A stretch of 64,000 bases of DNA from Hyalella azteca (taxonomy: Eukaryota; Arthropoda; Malacostraca; Amphipoda; Hyalellidae): NCBI RefSeq assembly GCF_000764305.2, contig NW_025935958.1, positions 1-64,000 on the forward strand, in the 5' to 3' direction. The notes beneath the pieces were generated by a model that was not told the origin of the DNA, did no database searches, and saw only the letters and a program-made list of their open reading frames with translations. Position 1 is the stretch's first letter. The number at the start of each line of letters is the position of its first letter. A program made the position numbers and the translations under genes. Shown here piece by piece: positions 47,856-59,302 of the stretch.

Positions 47856-48508
47856 CAGGCACGGCAGCTGGCTTCTGTCACGTCGCATGTCACTAGCGTG
47901 ACTTGCCGTTTTCTCCTGCGTCTCAACATCTCACTTCCCTCACACTTCTTCTTAACTCATGGACAATGAGCTCATTTGAACTAAAATATCTTCTGGTTCA
48001 AGTAAAATGTATGGGCCTATTCTTCAATGGTATGGTTGACCAGCTACAATTAACGTACGTAACGGTGTATTGTATCTGTTATGCAGAATAAACCAGCATG
48101 TAATGCAGGTGCTTTTTCCTCAGGCAAAACATGCTCAGTCTCTAAACGTTTTTTCCGTATTTGTAAACGTATTACTTTTTGTAAACGTATTTGAAGATAT
48201 CGTGAAAATTTGTATAATTTTTTTTCTTGCTTCTTAAATTTTTCCCTTTTTTACTTGTGAATTCATTCAGCAAATTTGAATAATTGTGAGAGTGGTCAAC
48301 ATCAGATAAGATGTGCACATCGGCCGATGTAAGAAGACATCGAATGTGCAACAGATTAAACTTAAAACCGGATATCAGATACACAGAAAAAAACATGGAG
48401 AAATAGTTTATTCAAATGTCTTCCCGATAAAGTTTTTCCTCTATATACAGTTAAAGATTTGAAAAATGTAAAAGAAGGATGTTATTTAAGGCAAGATCCA
48501 GTTTTTAG

Positions 48509-48620
48509 CGCATTTTCTCATTTATGGAAAAAATGCACGATTGTGCTCGCCACGTCCGTCTGTCCGTCCGTCTGCCTGTCCGTCCGTAACTTTACGTTTT
48601 CGTCGACGAGAAAATGCGCT
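48509..48620. repeat. Small inverted-repeat element with TCCG-rich core
   Basis: GCGCATTTTCTC at about 48509 is matched by its exact reverse complement GAGAAAATGCGC at about 48609. Between them lies a CCGT/TCTG-rich run (about 48556-48588). A MITE-like fold-back element is possible; no target duplication was seen. Confidence 0.5.
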
Positions 48621-50529
48621 CGTTGTCACACACTGCAGTGAGCACTGAGTTATATTTTTTATTCATTTATTTGATTAGCACTTACCTACCAGCCCTCGCT
48701 TCTACAATTCAAATTAACTATGGACTATTTGACCCACATGATATGATATACAATGATAATGTTATTCAATGATATACAAAGGGCGTCTTGAATAAAATGT
48801 CCCGTGATTAGTGCGCACGAAAGTATTGCAAGATTTACTAGCTCCCGAACAACAGCTGTGCGGTTCAAAATAAATAAGTGATAATCTAAATGAAAAAATT
48901 TATAATTTCTTTAAGATCGTCAGATTGTTGTTCGAACTTTATTTTTACGGATTATTGTGAAATTGCTTTCGTGTTAATTTGATAGATAATTTTAGTTAAA
49001 TTAACCGACTTCCTCTAAATCATTATTCACCTCAACACTCATAAGACCAGCGACAACACGCCTCACCTCCACGCAGCTATCTGACTCCGATCGACATGTG
49101 CATGGTAAGCGCTCTCGAATGAAGAACCTTTACTCTTGATTTTCCTAAGCCCTATCCAAGGTGAAGACGGGATTCAAGAAAACGGACTCTTTCGATTGGC
49201 ACTTGTGGCAGCGATAAGATCTCCCACTTTTCTCCTCTTGGAAACAACAGCTTCTCTCGGGAGGCTGCGGTCTCGGCAACTCAATACATGTGTTGTGCTC
49301 GACAATTAGTGGCAGGGTAGTGTTCACAAGGACGCTTTGTTGGTTCAGTCGCCGCCCAAGACCGTAAGTAGAGTGCAGCGCTACCTGAACTCGACCAGTT
49401 ATGCGGTATATGGTTCACATGGTGTATATATAGGCATCCATGTAGCCCGCTGTACATGGTGGTGCTGTATGCAGGGTATGTCGTGCTGTTTAGGGGTATA
49501 TGTTTGCTGCACACTGCATATGGTCGTGCTGTAGGCGGAACATTCCGTGTTTTATATGAGAAAGATAATCAGCACTGCATGCACGACAATGAAGAACACT
49601 AAATGTCACGTATTGCGTCTAGTAGAAACGTATACCACTATTTACGATATTTGAAAACACGGCAGTGTATCAGGTAAACCCGGCGTGGAGTGTACGGTAA
49701 AACACGGCCGTGTAGTATCCATTAAAAACACTTATAAGAATTTATATTCTCATTTGTAATCCATCATGATTAAATGCTAGAATAATAGTGAATTCTATTA
49801 AAGTAGAAATAACAATTACAGGAATTTTTATGTATTCCTCAAGCATCAAGTATGAGTTTCATGTTAACGTTGCGGGGATCACCAGGAGAAAAATTTCACT
49901 CGCCTATTTTTCGGAAAATCAAAGAGATATTTTTACATTGCTTTTATTTGAATCATTACAATTTTAGTGAAATATTCGATAATGCCAGTTTATTCTGAAA
50001 TTATTAGTGTTGCCAACGTTTCTCTTAAGTAACCATCTGAAATAATGAAGCCTGCTCAATCACTTCGGAGATGGAACAAGTTAGCTTAGTTCAAATGTAA
50101 ATGGGAATTAACTAATTTAAACGCTGTAGGTGTTACTATATTTTGTGGACTGTGGGTAGCCATAGTCAAGGACACTTCCATTCAGGAACTTACATTGTGG
50201 CATGAGTATTTCTTCATGCTAGTGTACCATGTTTATTCAACACCAAGTGTTCATTCCCCATAAATCATTTAAATTTACGATTCAAATAACTCTCACAACG
50301 ATCCTAATAGGAAGTTTTCAGCACAGGCAACATCTCCTGTATATTTGAACTAGTATTTCGCTCACATTATTATTTTCCGCCATAATTAATTAGCTGCAAT
50401 GACCTGCTGTTAACGAGTAAATAATAATATGGAATTAGATCGGTTATATAGGACATGTATTGCATGGTGATGAATGTCCAGATGTGCTCGAGATATGCTT
50501 ATATGGGTCATGCAAAACTTTACATGTGA

Positions 50530-50740
50530 TTGTTGATCAATTTGATCATATGGTATTATTGCTCATTTGGTATTATAGATCATTTGGTATGAAAGATCAT
50601 TTGGTATTAAAGATCATTTGTTATTATTGATCATTTGGCATTATGGATCATTTGACATTATGCATCATTTCGTCTTATTGATAATTTAGTATTATTGATC
50701 ATTTCGCATTATCGATCATTTCGTATTACTGAACAGGTGG
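50530..50740. repeat. 17-18-bp tandem array, about 11 copies
   Basis: The unit GATCATTTGGTATTATT repeats with changes (TCATTTCG, AAAGATC, GACATTAT). Confidence 0.92.
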
Positions 50741-51252
50741 TATTATATTGACTGTACGACAACGCGCGTCATATTTTTAATCTATTAAAGTCGCAATAAT
50801 GTCAACGTGCTCTGAGTGAATTTCAAATCCCAAATTCGTTTTGATAAAATTGGTTTCATTGTAACAATAAGTAATGGATTATCAGTTCCAGAATTGAGTT
50901 TACTAAGCAAATTGAAGCAAAACAATTTTGTTTTTTTGGCGATTTAATATCTATTTTACATCAAGCAAGCGATCGAAATACATGAATGTCAGGCAAGACG
51001 ACTTCTGTCGTAGTTAAAAAATTTCCTCTTGATTACGTAAAATTTAATATGTGGTTGAATGAATAACTAAAGCGATGGCAAGATGCAAATAATTGATTAA
51101 AACATGACAATTTTCAGTATGTGAATATCTCCTCATACAGCGGCTACAGCCATAAATATTACTACTGAGTACGACATATAAAACGTGCAAAAAGCTTAAA
51201 TCCAATTGTTTCCTTCCGCAATACTGCCCTCCACACGAGGTAAATATGTGAA

Positions 51253-51492
51253 GTGACGTGTCAGTGACGTGTCAGTGACGTGTCAGTGACGTGTCAGTGA
51301 CGTGTCAGTGACGTGTCAGTGACGTGTCAGTGACGTGTCAGTGACGTGTCAGCGACGTGTCAGTGACGTGTATGTCAGTGACGTGTCAGTGACGTGTCAG
51401 TGACGTGTCAGTGACGTGTCAGTGACGTGTCAGTGACGTGTCAGTGACGTGTCAGTGACGTATCAGTGACGTGTCAGTGACGTGTCAGTGAC
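51253..51492. repeat. 11-bp tandem array GTGACGTGTCA, about 22 copies
   Basis: The unit is almost invariant, with single GCGACG, GTATGTCA and GTATCA variants. Each unit contains TGACGTG, a half-palindromic CRE/ATF-type site, and TGACGTGTCA is a near palindrome. The 11-base unit is close to one helical turn. Confidence 0.97.
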
Positions 51493-52394
51493 TGTTAATG
51501 ACGCTATCAAGAGCGCAAAAAACGAACCATTCCCTCACATATGAGCTTATACAGACGCAGATAATGTTAGATATTTTCCCACATCATCAGACTGTGATGC
51601 CAAAATATCATAAGGAAGTGTGATGATATGCCGATGAGGGTGTGTTTGAATGCAGCGCATTGTAACGTAAGGATGCAGATAGCGAGATGGGTTCTTATAT
51701 GCTCAGGAAATATCGCGAAAATACGGCAGTGTGAAGAGCGTGGAGGAGTGACAATATAGTGAGCAGGAGAGCTGCTATGTGGTGGTGTTGACGGAGTAGC
51801 CGTCATTGTCTCGAGTGTTGGGATAAGCGACACTAATGCAGCAAAACCCATCTGCCCGTCCGGCCTAAACGACACACACTAAACTATTTAGCTCGCTTCC
51901 GCCTCCACTTTCGCTGCACTTCGACCACCACCAAATTACTAGGTTTCGGTTCGTTCGTATGATGGTAGTGTGGTGTGATGATATTCAAATTGACACATCT
52001 TTTTGCCATTCAACTCTAAATACCGTATCATTCATTCTCGTATGTCATACGATCACACGGAGTACACTTGACATATTATATGTCGTGTTTTCACATCGTG
52101 TGTTTAACATTGAAATTATTCACAAGAATCTAGTTATAGAAGTCCGCACATGAAGTCAACGGATACGTATATACGTTCTTTACAACTAGTACATGAATAA
52201 GATATCGTCTCATTCACCTATATAGAAAGAATTAAGTTCTTAAAGCGTATATGTGCCATCAGAACATTCATTAATTTCGACACTTCGTTATTGCATGAAA
52301 TGAAGATTTTTGAGGATTCAACACTTCTTATGTGTCAAGTTTATCTTACTGTAATAAAGTCAGGAAATTGAACTCGATTCACTTACCAATCGAG
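51493..52394. other. Gene-free stretch
   Basis: A minus frame of 102 codons (51567-51875) has no known motif. No supported gene. Confidence 0.4.
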
Positions 52395-52770
52395 GCAGAG
52401 CATATTTGTCAGGTCATAATGCGCGAGGCTGGGCGTATTTGTCAGGTCATAATGCGCGAGGCATTGTCAGGTCATAATGTGCGAGGCAGGGCATATTTGT
52501 CAGGTCATAATGCGTGAGGCAGGGCATATATGTCAGGTCATAATGTGCGAGGCAGGGCATATTTATGAGGTCATAATGTGCGAGGCAGGGCATATTTGTC
52601 AGGTCATAATGCGCGAGGCTGGGCATATTTGTCAGGTCATAATGCGTGAGGCAGGGCATATTTGTCAGGTCATAATGCGTGAGGCAGGGCATATTTGTCA
52701 GGTCATAATGTGCGAGGCTGGGCATATTTGTCAGGTCATAATGCGTGAGGCCGGGCATATTTGTCAGTCC
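52395..52770. repeat. 33-bp tandem array, about 11 copies
   Basis: The unit is GCATATTTGTCAGGTCATAA plus TGNGNGAGGCAGG, with one shortened copy near 52461. The unit is in frame, giving HICQVIMREAG (plus) or YDLTNMPCLAH (minus) repeats of about 104-110 codons; these are artefacts. Confidence 0.95.
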
Positions 52771-54600
52771 CTGAGTCAACAGGAGCCTTAGGCTTTAGGA
52801 GATCAGCAGATACAATTGAGGGCCTCAAGAGAGCTGCTGACAGGAAGGTCTACTAATAACCGGTGCTTTGTACGTCACTCTAAAGGTCACAAGCGCGGTA
52901 TGGGATATGGCTCTCATTTGTGCTAGGATTCCGGCAGATAATTTTGCATTATGGTTCAAGTATGGAATAAGTGATTAGCGTCATTGGTCATGCGCATAAG
53001 CGCTCTTGAAGTAATAAGATCAAGTCAAGTCATCATACTTTAAAGTAATTAGATCAAAGTATGTCGCAACACTTCCTGCTAATGAAGTTAAGTGACACTG
53101 AACAAAGACAAGGAGATTTTGTCGAACTATCCTCGAGGGAGATCTTACTCGGTAGACTAATTGTGTTCTTGGGAAATCCATTCAGAGAAAATTACTAAAA
53201 TTTTGAAACACAAGGCCAACTTAAATCGACATGAGCTGCGACATGAGGACTCATTCTCAGTTGATAAAGTTACAATGTGAGGCAGCATTCCGGTTCAATG
53301 AAGTTACGATATGAAGCTTAATTTCATTTCCAGTCCATCAAGTTTCGGGATGAGACCACATTCCCATTTCATATTTAATTATTACACCTTTTACACTACT
53401 CAATCAAATAATTAATTTACAATTACCTGTATGAAGATTAGTGATACAGCGGAACATTTTACTAACTGCAACTTAAAAGAAGCTATTGAATTACTCTAGG
53501 GATAATGCATGACTTCAATTTACGTTGCAATGTCCGTACTGGACGACCGACGTCGCATTAGTGCAGGCTGCAGTATGTTGTGTTGAGTTCATACACTTAC
53601 AATTGTGCAGTGCGTTCATAATGTTGTTAAATATCAAGGGCGAAATAAAGGCGGCCGATGATGTGGCGGCTCCCTTTCCGGATTGGGACTTAGTGCCCAC
53701 AAGCCGATCATGGCGAGGGATTATAGGGAGTTGGGATCACAATGGAATATAAATGTTTGTTCAGCGAGGGCTTCATCCTGTGGCCCTGGGTTGTACAATC
53801 GACTTAGGACTTAGTGTGTCGATAAGACTTCTATCCTGCTGATGTCTCACTCAGTCCTACGCGTGTAGGAACTTCATCTTGATGATCGTCTTGATTCTTC
53901 ATGCGCGACGAATAATGAACTTGTACAAGCTTCTATTTAGAGCGTTTCTTCTTTCTCGACTGGTGTATCTGAACTATTTATTATAAATTTTAGCATTATT
54001 GTTATTGTTTGCCCAATTCTAGCACTATATTTGTCATCTGAATGACATTGAAGCACTACGAGAAATGGGCCACACTTTGCCCAAATTGCGATGCAATTTT
54101 ATCCTTGTGAGGTCATTTAATTTCCCAGTTTGGCGTGGCACAATAGCATATCAGTGCTACGTGCAGAAACTATGTCACTAGTTGAACAATATGACCCAAT
54201 CGTTCATTGTGAGTGTTGTGCATCGTGACATATAAATAATATTGTGTCGCGATCTCACTTTAGACAATTAATTTAGGATCAACGTAAATTTTGAATGTAT
54301 CGTTTCCAATGTTGAGCGATGTCGCAAAGTAGGAATGACTATCATCGCAGAACAAATACTGTTCCTATCTAGCAAATACTCAATTTGACTGCGAAATATG
54401 AGTGCCTTTGTCGGGATGTAAACTCGAACAAGTAAATAGTAAGCGCTCTATCGCGCGTGAGATAACCGTGCTTGAAATCAGATACATTATTTAATTTGGC
54501 CAAATCTGCAATTGTACTGATCAAAAAACTATAGTAATTTTTACCGATTCATTAACGTTGTATTCAATTAATGGTTAACTATGTATTCAATGATTTCGTG
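52771..54600. other. Gene-free stretch
   Basis: A + frame at 53525-53752 (75 codons) and its antisense partner have no known motif. Otherwise AT-rich DNA. Confidence 0.4.
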
Positions 54601-54818
54601 TTTCAGTTTGTGTGCCACAAGACACGACGTGTAGCAACGTACGTGATCGAGCGTCTCAGTAACGCGGCCGGTGACGTCTTGCATGGTAGCGACGACGACT
54701 GCTGATATTCAGAGCAGTTTGCGTCGCCGGAGTTTAGAGGCTTATATTGTTGAGGCTTCCCTCGGCCTCCGCCGCTATACCGGCACCGTCACCGCCGCCA
54801 CCGAAGCCCTCATTCCGC

Positions 54819-54896
54819 ATGCAAATGAGCGAATTTTTTGCCTCCTCCTCACAAGACCTTGCTACCGACCACGGCTCACGAGAACTGCTATATAAG
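54819..54896 (+). promoter_or_regulatory. Candidate promoter: octamer plus TATA
   Basis: An exact POU octamer ATGCAAAT (54819-54826) lies 62 bases before TATATAAG (54889-54896), in a locally CpG-richer patch (about 54600-54900) that also has a TGACGTC motif near 54672. No gene is recognised downstream, so this is only motif-level evidence. Confidence 0.3.
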
Positions 54897-55795
54897 TTTG
54901 CGATATCTGACTGCATTTCCGATGAATGGTTCTTATCTTATCCGGTTCATATATTGCAAAAAAGGTTCAGATAGTATGGGTCTGCAATTGAGATAACTGA
55001 TGATCAGCTGTTTCAGATTTAAAAATAAATATAGTGATTAGCTCGTGAGTTAGCGACTTACTAGAATCTATAAGCGTCTGTTTGCACAGCCTCAAATGGA
55101 GTGTCACTGCGCTGGTGTCCTACACTTAATTCACTTAATTCAAAGGCCAACAGTGACTGAATTGTTATATTGTTATTTAATTTCCACGATCTATTAAGTT
55201 ACTAATAAAACATCCCGTGAATATACGACCAAAAAATTGTAAGCGGTATTTCATGATACCGTATTTATATCATACGTATAGAAAAATATCTTCGTCTGAA
55301 CACTCGAATACATACATCTGAGAACTGGATTATAGAAAAACTCCTCACGCTTATAACGATAAAAAAAATTCACATTCGAATTAATAAAAAATTTTCTTCC
55401 GTAGGAATTTTTCATATTTTGGAAGAGTGTTCTAAAATTGCTATTAACATTTATTCCAATCGTAGCTAGGCCAGCATATGGCACCTCCATGCATAGTTTT
55501 GCTAGCAAATTCACTCAGAAAAATTGTGTTACAAAGATTCACTTGATTGGGTTCAGATTCTATTATCCCAGAAAGAATGAGCCAATGTCTCTTTATTCAT
55601 GTCAGACATGAATTATTGATCAAGTCGGTCACGTGCAGCCCATGAACAGATTTATGTTAGCCTGACTTAATTAATTATATGTATGGCTGAGTTCATGATC
55701 TGTTTCGACCATACATGTTATATGTACAAACTATGCATATTTATTTATGTATAGGCTTTATAGGAAATTTAATGCTACAGAAATGTAGCCTGGGT
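54897..55795. other. Gene-free AT-rich stretch
   Basis: A minus frame at 55251-55514 (87 codons) is unrecognised. No other feature. Confidence 0.45.
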
Positions 55796-56143
55796 ACATG
55801 TCTGATTTTGGTTGAGGGAACATGTCTGATCGCAGTTGAGTGAACATGTCTGATTGCTGTTGAGGGAACATGTCTGATTGCAGTTGAGGGAACATGTCTG
55901 ATCACAGTTGAGTGAACATGTCTGATTGCTGTTGAGGGAACATGTCTGATTGCAGTTGAGGGAACATGTCTGATTGCAGTTGAGGGAACATGTCTGATTG
56001 CAGTTGAGGGAACATGTCTGATTGCAGTTGAGGGAACATGTCTGATCGCAGTTGAGGGAACATGTCTGATTGCAGTTGAGGGAACATGTCTGATTGCAGT
56101 TGAGGGAGCATGTCTGATTGCAGTTGAGGGAACATGTCTGATT
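55796..56143. repeat. 24-bp tandem array, about 14 copies
   Basis: The unit is CATGTCTGATTGCAGTTGAG plus GGAA. It reads in frame on the minus strand as HVPSTAIR repeats. Variants (CGCAG, TGCTG, GAGTGAA) alternate in a higher-order pattern at the left end. Confidence 0.96.
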
Positions 56144-56818
56144 GATACTTCACTGTCCACCATATCTATTGATCAGATCCCTTGCTTTAGAAGGAGTAAC
56201 TATAAAAACTTTTTGCTGTTCTCATCGTGTTCTGAATTTAAAATAGACAACTAATTTACTGAGAACTGAACTGATCAATGGTGGAATTTTTGGCGTGTTT
56301 TAAGCCACACCCACCAGAGTATGACTCACACTCATCGGAGTATGACACAGACACACCGCAGGCTAATAAGGCGCAGACACAACACAGACACATGTGTGTG
56401 CCGCGGCTCACGCTGAGCGCAGGTTAGAGTGTTTTAGAGCCGAGCCAGGGCCGGGACAGAGCAGGACCCCTGCTACGCTAATCCTATTAGCTGAGTACTC
56501 CTCAAATATGCCGCAGCATTTCCTTTTAATCCTATTACGCGCGGCTGCCATCCATCGCGCATCCGTACATGGAGTCTCCACGCATACGGTCAGCTCGAGT
56601 GGCTGCATGGATGTAGAGCGCGGGTTGTATTCCACTGCTCCAGCTGACCGCTGTGGCTGCTGTGGCTGACTATAACATCTGCAGTGGCTGGCGTGGCTGA
56701 TGTGGCTGACAAGACGACGTGGCTGATATTCATGTTGCTACTGTGGATGACACGTAAGAGTATTGTCGATAGATACGAATATTGGCGACTGACGCAAGGG
56801 CGTGTAGATCGAGTGTGA

Positions 56819-56849
56819 GCGGACTCAATACAGAGTGCATTGAGTCCGC
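56819..56849. repeat. Perfect 11-bp hairpin
   Basis: GCGGACTCAAT (56819-56829) and ATTGAGTCCGC (56839-56849) are exact reverse complements around a 9-base loop. Confidence 0.85.
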
Positions 56850-56921
56850 GCGTATAGAGACATGGGGTGTGCAGGGTGATGACTTATATGTGTTTCATGG
56901 CGTGTGTGCGTGTTACACTAC

Positions 56922-57005
56922 AGTACGAAGTGTACAGTTTCTGTAGACTTGTACACTACAACTACAGTAGTACAGAAGTGTACAGAAACTGTACACTTCG
57001 TACAG
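56922..57005. repeat. Long near-perfect inverted repeat
   Basis: The left arm AGTACGAAGTGTACAGTTTC and onward pairs with the right arm ending AACTGTACACTTCGTAC. About 23 bases pair perfectly, extending to about 33 with few mismatches, around a loop of roughly 15 bases. GTACA/TGTAC occurs several times within it. Confidence 0.85.
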
Positions 57006-57794
57006 TTCTATTTGAACTTTGTATACATTCTTACCAAACGCAGCACGCCAAAATGAAGATATTTGCCCTCACGCAAATGTTTTTACTATAGATATATTTA
57101 TTCTAAACATTTCGAGATTGAAAAATCACGCTTTTTTATTATTTGCTTCTAAAAACATCGCAACTCTAATAATTATTGTAAACGTATTACATTTCACACG
57201 AGTAGCGGATAATTTGAAGCAAGTTTAGGAATTCTCGGTATTGCCTATGAAGGTTAATTTTTGACGTCAATCGCCATATCCATTCGATACAAAAATTAAG
57301 AATTATTTCCACTCCGGGAAGTACTCAATGTAATACAATGCCAAGTCTATATAAAGTGGATTAATTGGGTATCTTTATAAATGTTATAACCGTTATGTAG
57401 AAACCATGCAGATGCATGGGAACCTGGAACGATCGATGGTATAGAGTAAAGCGAATATTTTAATTGCTTTTCAAAAAGCATTATTGAAATAAATTCAAAC
57501 TTTGAAAACTGAAGAAAATTTGTGAAGTTTGAAGTGTTGTTTCGTAAATAATTTTTTGAGGGAAGTCAGTTGCAGTTTACTATGCATGCATGCCATATAC
57601 GGTACTGTAGACTTCATTATTATAATTATGTCATACTTTAGGTTCAGTGTTAATTATTATTATGATCAAACATTTGTGACACAGTGAAAGATCCAAAATT
57701 TGGTGTTAATGTTCAGTCGAGAAGTAAAATCAAACTCTTAAGTGATTTACAATAAACTCAAGTTAAATATGTTGATAGAATACAACTTGCGCCA

Positions 57795-57804
57795 TATATA
57801 AAAG
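57795..57804 (+). promoter_or_regulatory. Candidate TATA box of Optix
   Basis: TATATAAAAG is a full TATA consensus 411 bases upstream of the open frame of the homeobox exon. A start site would fall near 57820-57830. No clear initiator is visible, so the link to Optix rests on position and orientation. Confidence 0.4.
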
Positions 57805-58214
57805 GAATTTCCGCAACTCATAATACCAATATGTTCTTCACCATACGCAAAAATAACGTCCCTAGGCGTGCACATAAGAGAATTTTCTGAAGGAATCCTT
57901 TATGCTTTTTATGCGGTAGGGCAGCGATCGAGTGGGCGAGTGATGAAGCGAGCTGATAGCGCCCGTGTGTGTCTTGCCTAATGACTTAAAAGCTTCTTGT
58001 GTTCACAAGCTGTACTACGTAATGCACGTCAGCGCATCATTACGACCTCGCAGTAGATTGTTAGCTGCGGCAATTATAGCAGTTATCATTATGGATATCT
58101 GTGATGAGACCAGCCGGCGATCACAAGACTCAGAACTATCCGGTGATCCTCCATTGACGCCGCCTGAGAGGCTTTAAGCCTTGACTCCGTAAAGGCGATA
58201 TTGCAGTGAGTGAT

Positions 58215-59302
58215 ATGAGACGCAGCCATCAGGTGTGGCTCAACGCCCCCCACAAGCTGGTCGATACCTTGCCCCTTTATTACATTAGCAGGAGGGGCGG
58301 CCCTCACTGGCCTCACAGTCCGAAGAGTCCGTTACCGAATCAACAGAAGCGCAACGTAAAAGCTGCGTCCGCCTACTCATTGCCAGCAGCCACAGTCGCC
58401 ATGGAAACTCTGCGTTCCGTCCAATTGTCGGCGGTCGTCCGGGTGAGTGAGGGGCAAAGGAGGGATCCTGCCACGGCTACGCCTCTCTGTTGTCCGGGTG
58501 TCGTGCGTGAGGGGCAAGGGAGGGACCTCGGGAAGGCTACGCCTCTCTGCCGTCCGAGTCTCGTGAGTGCTGCCGCAGCCGTCGCCACGCTGGCTTCCTT
58601 GCCCGACCTTCTGCGGGCCCTGCAGGAGCAGCCCAACATGGCGGGACTTTTAGCGGGATTGTCTTCAGCTTATTCTGCAGCAACGCTGCTGGCGCCGTCG
58701 CCCCTTGTACTCACGAGCACCTCGAACATGACACCGCATCTGCCGTCCCTGTCCTTCACGGCTACGCAAGTCGCCGCGGTGTGCGAGACGCTAGAGGAAA
58801 GTGGTGATATAGAAAGACTTGGTAGATTTCTGTGGTCTTTACCTGTGGCGCATCCGCATTTGAAAGACTTGAACAAGCACGAGGCTGTGGTGCGGGCACG
58901 AGCGCTCGTCGCCTTCCATTTAGGCAATTTTCGTGAGCTTTACGCTCTGGTCGAGTGCAACAGATTCTCTCGCGCTTCCTTCCCGCGCCTGCAGGCGCTG
59001 TGGCTCGAGGCGCACTACCAGGAAGCTGAGCGACTCAGAGGACGGCCTCTAGGTCCTGTCGACAAGTATCGTGTTAGAAAAAAATTCCCGTTCCCGCGAA
59101 CTATTTGGGACGGTGAACAGAAATCCCACTGTTTCAAAGAGCGGACCCGGACCCTCCTGAGGGAGGCGTACCTACAGGACCCTTACCCCAACCCCAGCAG
59201 GAAGAGAGAGCTCGCCCAGGCCACGACCCTCACCCCAACACAAGTCGGCAACTGGTTTAAGAACAGAAGACAACGAGACAGAGCGGCTGCTATCAAGAAT
59301 AG
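58215..59302 (+). CDS. Optix/SIX3/SIX6-class homeobox protein, exon 1 (partial)
   Basis: The open frame contains a SIX domain (58752 to about 59099: [19 protein letters not shown], then [19 protein letters not shown]) and a 60-residue homeodomain (59112-59291) with WFKNRRQR in helix 3 and lysine at position 50. Features such as YLQDPYPNP and [20 protein letters not shown] place it in the SIX3/SIX6/Optix subfamily, nuclear regulators of eye and anterior head development. The frame ends AAAIKNR then TGA, but AG/GTGAGA at 59301-59308 is a strong donor at the place where vertebrate SIX3 and SIX6 exon 1 ends, so the stop is probably intronic and a C-terminal exon is missing here. Possible starts are ATG 58215 (open frame continues to 58206 as GTG), ATG 58401 with an excellent context (GTCGCCATGG), or ATG 58728 just before the SIX domain. 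The region before the domain includes a 20-residue duplication. Homeodomain position 19 is alanine, where SIX1/2 and SIX3/6 proteins usually have tryptophan. Confidence 0.93.
58437..58566 (+). repeat. 60-bp in-frame duplication in the Optix N-terminal region
   Basis: Two copies (from 58437 and 58492, then a stub at 58552) share GTCCGGGTG, GTGAGGGGCAA, AGGGA and GGCTACGCCTCTCTG. Core-to-core spacing is 60 bases, so the frame is kept, giving [14 protein letters not shown] and [14 protein letters not shown]. The segment is absent from the SIX domain and is outside conserved sequence. The GGGTGAGTGAG at 58441-58451 also resembles a splice donor, so part of this region could be intronic or alternatively spliced. 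Confidence 0.8.

Larger units (their letters stand above)
47856..51252. other. Gene-free stretch
   Basis: Includes the 12-base inverted repeat at 48509-48620 and the ATCATTTGG array at 50530-50740, listed separately. Short frames at 49145-49534 show no recognised motif. Otherwise AT-rich. Confidence 0.4.
56144..57790. other. Gene-free 5' region of Optix
   Basis: A GC-richer patch at 56390-56740 includes short overlapping frames on both strands and a GTGGCTG repeat (about 56650-56725). Two strong palindromes (56819-56849, 56922-57005) are listed separately. This is the proximal upstream DNA of the homeobox gene and may hold its regulatory elements, but that is inferred from position only. Confidence 0.4.

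Noticed and set aside
47539..47969. Frames of 95-133 codons rich in W, C, G, H and T
   Set aside because: They come from the 17-bp array; six overlapping frames cannot all be real and none has flanking unique coding sequence.
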